Under the pieces are notes generated by a model. It was not told where the DNA came from, ran no database searches, and saw nothing but the letters and a program-made list of their open reading frames with translations. This document shows positions 1 through 6,157 of a DNA stretch of 7,047 nt, one piece after another. Source of the DNA: Flavobacteriales bacterium UBA7382 (GTDB taxonomy: Bacteria > Bacteroidota > Bacteroidia > Flavobacteriales_D > Sanyastnellaceae); NCBI GenBank assembly GCA_002469765.1, contig DKNS01000066.1:1-7047 (forward strand), written 5' to 3'. The position numbers were made by a program, and so were the translations under genes. How positions within the stretch are numbered: position 1 is the first letter of the stretch; every line of letters begins with the position of its first letter.

Positions 1-793
1 GGGCATGCCCTGTGTGGTCAAGCCCCTGATGTCCAGTTCAGGCAAGGGCCAAAGCGTCATCCGCACCCAAGCCGACGTGGAGAGGGCGTGGAATTACGCG
101 TTGGAAGGCTCGCGCGGGGATTTGGCCGAGATCATCGTGGAGGCGTTCATCGACTTTGACTACGAAATCACCCTGCTCACCTTGACGCAAGACGCGGGCG
201 ACACGCTGTTCTGTGCGCCCATTGGCCACCGCCAAGAGCGCGGCGATTACCAGGAGAGCTGGCAGCCCGCCGTGATGGAGCCCGACTTGCTCAAGCAAGC
301 CCAAACCATGGCCACCGCGGTCACCGCCGAGCTTGGCGGAAGCGGCATCTGGGGCGTGGAGTTCTTCATCCAAAACCCCAAGGACGGTCAACCGGGCACG
401 GTGTTCTTCTCGGAACTGTCGCCCCGGCCTCACGACACAGGGATGGTCACCCTCGCCGGGACGCAGAACTTCTCGGAATTCGAGCTGCATGCGCGCGCTG
501 TCCTCGGCTTGCCCGTGCCGTCCATCGTCCAGCAGCGGCCGGGTGCCAGCGCTGTGGTCTTGGCCCCCGAATCGCTCGCACCCCACGCTGGGGCCGCACC
601 CGTCATCACAGGGTTGGCGGTCGCCGCGGCCGAGCCCGACAGCGACTTGCGCGTCTTTGGAAAGCCAACGGTGCGTCCCTTCCGTCGCATGGCCGTGGCC
701 GTGACCCACGGCGCCCCAGGCGATGACGTGGCCCAATTGGTGGCGCGCGCCAAAGCCGTGGCGGCGAAGATTCAGGTGGACGTGCAGCGCTGA
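1..793 (+). CDS. purT: Formate-dependent phosphoribosylglycinamide formyltransferase (GAR transformylase 2), 5'-truncated
   Basis: PurT is a cytoplasmic ATP-grasp enzyme that makes formyl-GAR from GAR, formate and ATP, the folate-independent form of the third step of de novo purine synthesis. The reading frame is already open at the left edge; the ATG at position 5 is an internal Met (family motif G-x-P-C-[VI]-V-K-P), not the start. The visible 262 residues after that Met correspond to roughly residue 150 to the end of the ~390-residue E. coli enzyme. Numbering from that Met: Lys6 matches the ATP-binding lysine and is followed by the loop SSSGKGQS (10-17). The segment GHRQERGDYQESWQP (74-88) is highly typical. 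Glu119 (GVEFF) and Glu137 (SELSPRPHDTGMVT) match the Mg-ATP ligands of ATP-grasp folds. The C-terminal block around VFGKP (217-221) is also typical. It ends in TGA, 6 bp from the stop of the convergent TPR gene. No truncation or frameshift is visible beyond the window edge. The family assignment is very secure. Confidence 0.97.
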   Translation, partial: GMPCVVKPLMSSSGKGQSVIRTQADVERAWNYALEGSRGDLAEIIVEAFIDFDYEITLLTLTQDAGDTLFCAPIGHRQERGDYQESWQPAVMEPDLLKQAQTMATAVTAELGGSGIWGVEFFIQNPKDGQPGTVFFSELSPRPHDTGMVTLAGTQNFSEFELHARAVLGLPVPSIVQQRPGASAVVLAPESLAPHAGAAPVITGLAVAAAEPDSDLRVFGKPTVRPFRRMAVAVTHGAPGDDVAQLVARAKAVAAKIQVDVQR

Positions 794-804
794 GTCAACT
801 CAGC
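789..804. repeat. Short inverted repeat spanning both convergent stop codons
   Basis: The bases GCTGAG (789-794), TCAA (795-798) and CTCAGC (799-804) form a perfect 6-bp stem with a 4-nt loop; counting the T795-A798 pair gives 7-bp arms with a 2-nt centre. It covers the TGA of purT (791-793) and the complement of the TGA of the TPR gene (800-802). Three of the pairs are therefore forced by having TGA stops facing each other, which weakens the case for a selected structure. There is no T-run on either side, so it is not a canonical intrinsic terminator. With only 6 bp between the genes, any transcription termination must occur at this hairpin, inside the facing gene, or by another mechanism. 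Confidence 0.4.
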
Positions 805-2416
805 CGTAGGCCTTGGAAATCCGACCTTCAATGAAGGTGTGCAGCGGGAAAATGACCGTGGCAATCAACAGGTTGATGCCGAGTTTGGCCAAAGGTTGAC
901 CGCCAGAGGCCGATTCAATGGTGGGGTCCAAGTACACAAGGGCAAACTCGAACAAGGTCAACACCGTGATGAACGACGCGGCCTTGATGATCAGAGAAGG
1001 CAAGGTGAGCTTCACGACCAAATTCAAGAGAAGAAGCAAAATCACGATCAAAAAGAGCCCAGCTGAGTACTGAAGAAAGTTCCTGGCCTTGGCCTCCTCA
1101 CGCTCCTGCTCCACCCTCCGGCGTTCCTCCTTCTCGCGCAGGGAAATTTCTTCTCTGGTTTCAGACAAGCTGATTGCTGGGATCCGGCGAATTTCCATCA
1201 CACTGTCCAGCATGGTGTGGTACTTCTCTTGGAGTTCTAAGGCGAGCAACAGATCCCCTTGGGCCCTCGCGCACCTCGATGCACCAATCACGGCCTCGAT
1301 ATCGTCATTGGCGAAAAACCCCCCTTCATTGAAGTTTGTTGTCATGGCGGCCTCGTAGTGCACACGGGCCTGTTCTATGTTTTGCTCTGCCAAGCTCACA
1401 TCGCCTAAAAAGGTATGGTTCAGGGGAAGGTCCGATTGGTGTTTGCCGTCGCGATTCTGGATGAGGTTTCTGTAATGCTGCGCTGAATCCAACTGACCTT
1501 GCTTCAAATAAAATTTTCCCCGCCAAGCATAGAGGACTTCACGAAAACTGCCAGTCCCATAGGCGTTGTTGATCCTTTCTGTCACATCGAGATGTGCCTG
1601 TGCCGCCTCGAAATCACGCAGTCGGTGGTGCAACACCGCCAGGTTGAAATTCATGATCCCCCTGAACATCACATTTCCATCTTCGGGAAGACTCTCCAAG
1701 GCCTTGTTGAAATATTCGATGGCCAACGTGTTTTCAAGGGCGTGGAGGTACACCAAACCACTGTTGTTGTAGGCTCCAGCCAACGTGTTGTTTTTGACTT
1801 CAGATTGACCGCGCAAAAGCTCAATAACCTTGTAATAGTTTTTCAAGGTCTTGGCAGGGCTCTTTTCGAGCGAAAAGGCAATCCACCCCAGGGCGTAATA
1901 ACTCTTGACGAGCATGTCGACATTGCCATGTTCGTGGTGATATGCCAGGGCGTCGACCAAAAGCTCTTTGGCCGAGAAGCGGTCCTCTCCATCGTTGGCC
2001 ACGAGCACACCCAATTCCGTGGTTGCCCGGGCAATCCCTGCTTCATCGCGGCTCGCCTTGAAAGCCTTGAGTCCTTTTTTCACCCAAGAGATGCCTGTAT
2101 CGTGCTCGTCCATGGTGCCAAAAGCCGCACCCAGATGAACCATCGCATCCGCCTCGTCCAATGCACTGCCATGTTCTCTTTTCAGTTCCAGCGCCCGTTC
2201 ACACTCCTCCAATGCCGCGGAATACAAGGCGCGGCCAGCATATTCATCCGCAAGCTCAAGATGGGCATCAGCTTGTGCAATCCCTGGCTCCATGATTGCA
2301 ACGACTTGCTTCAAGCTGTCCAAATTCTTGGCATGGGAAGTACCTACGACCAACACCATCGCGACGACAAGCGTACAACTCGGACGCCGATTTAGACCAT
2401 TCAAAATCATTGACAT
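800..2416 (-). CDS. Secreted TPR protein with charged helix and C-terminal three-helix membrane domain, function unknown
   Basis: This 538-residue protein is not one I can name. Residues 1-29 look like a Sec signal peptide: RR at 10-11, a hydrophobic core around 15-25 and a possible S-H-A cleavage site at 27-29. Residues ~48-405 are helical repeats of TPR type, roughly eight or nine units; clear ones are near 50-82 (ADAHLELADEYAGRALYSAAL), 213-245 and 253-285. A strongly charged stretch at 418-446, rich in Glu and Arg, probably forms a coiled coil. Three hydrophobic segments follow at about 449-470, 476-496 and 510-528, with a short basic tail. If the signal peptide is cleaved, the TPR domain is periplasmic and the C-terminus cytoplasmic. 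In Bacteroidota, TPR-coiled-coil-TM layouts often end in a histidine kinase or a DNA-binding domain; neither is present here. The ATG at 2416 directly follows an in-frame TGA, so no upstream start is possible; a GGAGG lies 17 nt away, too far to be a normal ribosome site. It is convergent with purT and divergent from the phosphorylase gene. Confidence 0.88.
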   Translation of the reverse strand: MSMILNGLNRRPSCTLVVAMVLVVGTSHAKNLDSLKQVVAIMEPGIAQADAHLELADEYAGRALYSAALEECERALELKREHGSALDEADAMVHLGAAFGTMDEHDTGISWVKKGLKAFKASRDEAGIARATTELGVLVANDGEDRFSAKELLVDALAYHHEHGNVDMLVKSYYALGWIAFSLEKSPAKTLKNYYKVIELLRGQSEVKNNTLAGAYNNSGLVYLHALENTLAIEYFNKALESLPEDGNVMFRGIMNFNLAVLHHRLRDFEAAQAHLDVTERINNAYGTGSFREVLYAWRGKFYLKQGQLDSAQHYRNLIQNRDGKHQSDLPLNHTFLGDVSLAEQNIEQARVHYEAAMTTNFNEGGFFANDDIEAVIGASRCARAQGDLLLALELQEKYHTMLDSVMEIRRIPAISLSETREEISLREKEERRRVEQEREEAKARNFLQYSAGLFLIVILLLLLNLVVKLTLPSLIIKAASFITVLTLFEFALVYLDPTIESASGGQPLAKLGINLLIATVIFPLHTFIEGRISKAYG

Positions 2417-2547
2417 TCAATTCGTAGGGAATGCCTCCAAACTACAACTTTATTGAAAGCCAAAAGGGCGAAAAAGACACGCCTTTCATCGCATTGAAAC
2501 GAGGGCTGAAGGAAACGATTCCACGATGAGCGGCGTTGGTGGAGAAC
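2417..2547. promoter_or_regulatory. Divergent intergenic region between the TPR gene and the phosphorylase gene
   Basis: This spacer must hold the promoter of the TPR gene, and also that of the phosphorylase gene if the early start at 2548 is used. It is AT-richer than the phosphorylase gene. I saw no long direct or inverted repeat, no tRNA and no obvious riboswitch. No good match to the Bacteroidota -7 element (TAnnTTTG) faces the phosphorylase inside it; the best such match lies further right, at 2585. The leftward candidate is listed separately. If the phosphorylase really starts at 2686, the regulatory region extends to about 2685. Confidence 0.5.
2437..2463 (-). promoter_or_regulatory. 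Weak candidate Bacteroidota-type promoter for the TPR gene
   Basis: On the minus strand TAGTTTGG (2437-2444) resembles the -7 consensus TAnnTTTG, with one mismatch or one missing base. A TTG (2461-2463) sits 16 nt upstream, slightly closer than the 17-23 nt usual in Flavobacteria. It would start transcription only about 10-15 nt before the ATG at 2416, leaving a very short leader. It also overlaps the GGAGG at 2434-2438, so the two signals could hardly both work. The match is weak and could be chance. Confidence 0.25.
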
Positions 2548-5500
2548 ATGACCTTACAGTGGACGGGGAAATTCGTGTCCAAGCTATATTTTCGCTCAGC
2601 CGTAAACGCACGGCATGTCGACCCGGTTGAACGTCATCTGGACACGGTCAACGAAGGGTCCAACGACAACCACCACTTCCCTGCAATGAGCGCCTCGGAC
2701 CACGTCAAGCCCATCTACCTCGGGCAGCAACCATATCACACCCCCGACACTTTCTCCTCCGGTGAGGAAGTCACCCTCGGAGGAGAGACCTACTACAAAA
2801 TCAGCTCCGTCGATCGGATGCGGCCTTTCTTCATGAGCATCGTGAGCCACTCAGACCACTGGATGTTCATCGCCAGCAACGGCGGATTGAGCGCGGGCCG
2901 GAAGAACAGCGACTTCGCCCTTTTCCCTTACTACACCGACGACAAAATCACAGAGGCTGCAGAGACCACCGGCAGCAAGACCGTCGTGTTGGTCGATTCC
3001 GGGGAGCGCCGCATGCTTTGGCAGCCCTTTTCAGACCTGAACAAAGGGGTCTACCGACTCGATCGAAACCTCTACAAGAACGCCTATGGCAACAAGGTAA
3101 TTTTCGAGGAAGTGAACCACGACCTCGGGCTCACCTTCCAGTACCAATGGGCGGCCAGCGAGAAGTTTGGCTTCGTCCGTCACGCCAAGTTGATGTCGAC
3201 CGGATTCGCTTCCGTGAAGGTGAGCGTGCTCGACGGCATCCAGAACATCCTGCCCTACGGCGTGCCTGAGGGCCTCCAGCGAGGCAGCAGCAACCTGGTG
3301 GACGCGTACAAGAAGTGCGAACTCGAGGAAGGCAACCTCGGCCTGTACGCCTTGAGTGCCATCATCTCCGACAAGGCTGAGCCGAGCGAGGCCCTGAAGG
3401 CCAACGTCGTGTGGTCCATCGGCTTGGACTCCCCCAAGGTGCTCTTGTCTTCCAAGCAGCTTCCCGCCTTCCAATCCGGCGGAACCGTGGTCACCGAAAC
3501 CGACATCAAAGCGGAGCGCGGGGCTTACTTCGTCCAATCCGACTTCGAATTGGCGGACGGCGCCACCCAAGAATGGATGATGGCCACGAACCTGGGCCAA
3601 TCCATTCGGGGCGTCGTTCAACTGAAGCAAGACCTGAAAACACCCGACGCGCTGAAGCAAGCGTTGCTCGAAGACATTGAGGAGGGCTCACAGCGCCTCA
3701 TTGAGCTGGTCGCCGCCAGCGACGGGTTGCAGCTCACCGCCGACCGCCGCCGCAACATCCGCCACTTCGCCAACACGATGTTCAACATCATGCGGGGCGG
3801 CATCTTCGACGAGAACTACACCATTGAACGGGCCGACTTCATGGCCTACATCGACCGGGCCAACCACAAGGTCTTCTTCAAGAAGTCTGACCTCATGCAA
3901 GGGTGGCCCGAGACATTCGACTTGGCCTTCTTGCAATCCCAGACCGGCCAAGACGACGACCTCAACTTCCAGCGTCTGTGTGCAGAGTACATGCCCTTGA
4001 AGTTCAGCCGCCGCCACGGCGACCCCAGCCGTCCTTGGAACCGCTTCTCCATCAACCTGCGCGACGAGGAGACCGGGTCGAAGATTTTGGACTACCAGGG
4101 CAACTGGCGCGACATCTTCCAAAACTGGGAAGCCTTGGTGCACTCCTACCCCGAGTTCATCGAGGGCATGATTTTCAAGTTCTTGAACGCGACCACCTTC
4201 GACGGGTACAACCCGTACCGCGTGTTCAAGGATGGCTTTGAATGGGAGACCATCGAGCCAGACAACCCTTGGTCGTACATCGGCTACTGGGGTGACCACC
4301 AAATCATCTACCTCCTGAAGTTCCTGGAGTTCTTGCAGGACTACTACCCCGAGAAACTCGAGGACTGCTTCCAAAACGACTCGTTCGTCTACGCCAACGT
4401 CCCTTACCGGATCAAGCCCTACGACGCGCTCCTTGAGGACCCCAAAAACACCATCGATTACGACCACGAGGCAGGCCAAAAAATCGACCTGAAGCGCGGC
4501 GAAATCGGCGGCGACGGCGCCCTTCTTCGGGAGACCCACGTCTTCATCTACAAGGTGAACTTCATCGAGAAGTTGATGGCCACCATGCTCGCCAAAGTCG
4601 CCAACTTCATCCCCGAAGGCGGCATTTGGATGAACACCCAACGCCCAGAGTGGAACGACGCCAACAACGCCCTTGTGGGCAACGGCGTGTCCATGGTGAC
4701 GCTGTACTACCTCCGACGTTTCTTGGTCTACTTCCAGGACATCCTTGCGAAGACCAACCACGAAGAGGTCTCGGTGTCTGAGGAGTTGCTGGATTGCTTC
4801 CGCCGCATCGACGCCACCCTGCGCGAGCATCAGGGGTTGACGTCTGGCGACATTTCCAACGCCCAGCGCCGCGCCATCTTGGACGGGTTGGGCACCGCAT
4901 CCAGCGATTACCGTCACAAGATTTACAAGGAGGACTTTTCTGGCCGCAAGGGCACGTTGGCCCTGTCGGACCTCGTGAGTTTTGTGGAAGTGGCGCTGTC
5001 GCACCTCGAGCACTCGATCCAAGCCAACAAGAGGACCGACGGGCTGTACCACGCGTACAACCTGATGACTGTGGAAGCGGACGGCGGCGTGGACATCATG
5101 CACCTGCCTGAAATGTTGGAAGGTCAAGTGGCCGTCCTCAGCTCGGGATTGCTCGGCGCATCTGAGAGCCTTGAGGTGCTCGACGCTTTGAAAGCCAGCG
5201 CCCTTTTCCGAGAAGACCAGTACAGCTACGTGCTCTACCCCAACAAGGACCTGCCGAGGTTCCTGGACAAAAACAACCTGGACCCCAAGGCTGTGGAAGA
5301 CTCTGCGCTGCTGACCCAACTTCTGGCAGACGGCAACCAGGACATCGTCACCCAGGATTGCTTGGGCGGATTCCACTTCAACGGCAACTTCCACAACGTG
5401 AAAGCCCTCCGAGCCGCGTTGGCTGAACTTCCCGCCTCGTACAATTCCTTGGTGACTGCGGGCCAGCAAGACGTGGAGGCGATCTACGAGGGCATCTTCA

Positions 5501-6147
5501 ACCACAAGGCGTTCACGGGTCGATCGGGCACGTTCTTCGGGTACGAAGGCTTGGGCTCGATCTACTGGCACATGGTGTCCAAGCTCCGTTTGGCGGCGTT
5601 TGAGGTGACCCAGGAGGCGGTGGCGCAGCAAGAATCTGCTGAAGTGGTGGGTCGTTTGTTCGACCACTACTTCGAGATCAACGCGGGCATAGGTGCACAC
5701 AAATCGCCCGAACTCTACGGCGCGTTCCCCACCGACCCCTACTCCCACACCCCAGGGGGCAAGGGCGCCCAGCAACCTGGCATGACCGGCCAAGTGAAGG
5801 AAGACCTGCTTTGTCGCTTCGGCGAATTGGGCGTTCGGGTGTCAGAAGGCAAAATTCACTTCAACCGTGCTCTCCTGCATGCCGAAGAGTTCTTGTTCAG
5901 GCCGGCGACTTTTGAGTACGTCGACGTCACCCAAACTTGGCAAACCGTCGAATTGCCTGCGGACAGCCTGGCCTACACCTTGTGCCAGGTGCCTGTGGTG
6001 CATCTCCGTGGCGACAGCCCTTCGATTGAGCTCGCCTTGGCCGACGGCCGCACGCAGCGGTTCGATGGACTGGAACTGGACCTCGAATGGAGTCGGAAAA
6101 TTTTCCGCCGCTCCAACGACGTGGCCCGAATGACCGTCACGGCTTGA
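2548..6147 (+). CDS. Beta-1,3-glucan phosphorylase-like protein (GH149 / GH94-like), very large
   Basis: Inverting phosphorylases of this clan use phosphate to release alpha-glucose 1-phosphate from beta-glucan ends in the cytoplasm. Numbered from ATG 2548 the protein has 1199 residues and no signal peptide. An N-terminal beta-rich part contains SNGGLSAGRKNSDFALFPYY (~110-129), which resembles the Gly/Ser-rich strand of GH94 enzymes. An (alpha/alpha)6-type region follows from about 395 to 1060. It contains GNWRDIFQNWEAL (~521-533) and PEWNDANNALVGNG (~700-713), whose Asp704 aligns with the W-N-D catalytic acid of GH94. Later motifs, His986 with TGRSG (990-994) and GGKGAQQPGMTGQVKE (1070-1085), sit where GH94 enzymes bind phosphate. 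A C-terminal beta domain ends the protein. Length well above ordinary GH94 (~800-900), plus the GH17 neighbour, favours GH149 over cellobiose or chitobiose phosphorylase; GH161 or a beta-1,2-glucan enzyme remain possible. Start: ATG 2548 has GGTGGAG close upstream; TTG 2536 and GTG 2539 are in frame too. ATG 2686 (1153 residues) is a serious alternative because codons before it are atypical. Confidence 0.82.
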   Translation: MTLQWTGKFVSKLYFRSAVNARHVDPVERHLDTVNEGSNDNHHFPAMSASDHVKPIYLGQQPYHTPDTFSSGEEVTLGGETYYKISSVDRMRPFFMSIVSHSDHWMFIASNGGLSAGRKNSDFALFPYYTDDKITEAAETTGSKTVVLVDSGERRMLWQPFSDLNKGVYRLDRNLYKNAYGNKVIFEEVNHDLGLTFQYQWAASEKFGFVRHAKLMSTGFASVKVSVLDGIQNILPYGVPEGLQRGSSNLVDAYKKCELEEGNLGLYALSAIISDKAEPSEALKANVVWSIGLDSPKVLLSSKQLPAFQSGGTVVTETDIKAERGAYFVQSDFELADGATQEWMMATNLGQSIRGVVQLKQDLKTPDALKQALLEDIEEGSQRLIELVAASDGLQLTADRRRNIRHFANTMFNIMRGGIFDENYTIERADFMAYIDRANHKVFFKKSDLMQGWPETFDLAFLQSQTGQDDDLNFQRLCAEYMPLKFSRRHGDPSRPWNRFSINLRDEETGSKILDYQGNWRDIFQNWEALVHSYPEFIEGMIFKFLNATTFDGYNPYRVFKDGFEWETIEPDNPWSYIGYWGDHQIIYLLKFLEFLQDYYPEKLEDCFQNDSFVYANVPYRIKPYDALLEDPKNTIDYDHEAGQKIDLKRGEIGGDGALLRETHVFIYKVNFIEKLMATMLAKVANFIPEGGIWMNTQRPEWNDANNALVGNGVSMVTLYYLRRFLVYFQDILAKTNHEEVSVSEELLDCFRRIDATLREHQGLTSGDISNAQRRAILDGLGTASSDYRHKIYKEDFSGRKGTLALSDLVSFVEVALSHLEHSIQANKRTDGLYHAYNLMTVEADGGVDIMHLPEMLEGQVAVLSSGLLGASESLEVLDALKASALFREDQYSYVLYPNKDLPRFLDKNNLDPKAVEDSALLTQLLADGNQDIVTQDCLGGFHFNGNFHNVKALRAALAELPASYNSLVTAGQQDVEAIYEGIFNHKAFTGRSGTFFGYEGLGSIYWHMVSKLRLAAFEVTQEAVAQQESAEVVGRLFDHYFEINAGIGAHKSPELYGAFPTDPYSHTPGGKGAQQPGMTGQVKEDLLCRFGELGVRVSEGKIHFNRALLHAEEFLFRPATFEYVDVTQTWQTVELPADSLAYTLCQVPVVHLRGDSPSIELALADGRTQRFDGLELDLEWSRKIFRRSNDVARMTVTA
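2585..2592 (+). promoter_or_regulatory. Candidate -7 promoter element inside the proposed 5' end of the phosphorylase gene
   Basis: TATATTTT matches seven of eight positions of the Bacteroidota -7 consensus TAnnTTTG. No TTG lies at the usual upstream distance, so only half of a promoter is visible. If it is active, transcription would begin near 2599. That would exclude the starts at 2536-2548 and leave an ~85-nt leader before the ATG at 2686. Confidence 0.25.
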
Positions 6148-6157
6148 CCGCTGGGCC

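Noticed and set aside
5..7. ATG at position 5 as the start of purT
   Set aside because: The residues around it match the middle of PurT (the ATP-binding lysine region), so it is an internal Met exposed by the window edge.
38..736. Minus-strand open frame opposite purT
   Set aside because: The plus-strand frame is unmistakably PurT. The antisense product is low-complexity Gly/His/Arg-rich sequence with no motif.
1499..2395. 298-codon plus-strand open frame opposite the TPR gene
   Set aside because: It mirrors the TPR coding sequence and shows no family features, while the minus-strand frame has a signal peptide, TPR pattern and membrane helices.
2526..2630. ATG at 2526 as an alternative start or small leader peptide
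   Set aside because: It is out of frame with the phosphorylase and reaches a TGA after about 34 codons. It has no ribosome site or recognisable attenuator features such as a codon run or hairpins.
3688..5793. Long open frame (701 codons) on the minus strand opposite the phosphorylase gene
   Set aside because: It is antisense to a clearly conserved enzyme. Its protein is rich in Val, His, Gly and Glu, as expected from the complement of GC-rich codons, and it has no recognisable domain.
6148..6157. Terminator between the phosphorylase and GH17 genes
   Set aside because: Only 10 bp separate the genes, and there is no hairpin followed by a T-run; co-transcription is more likely.
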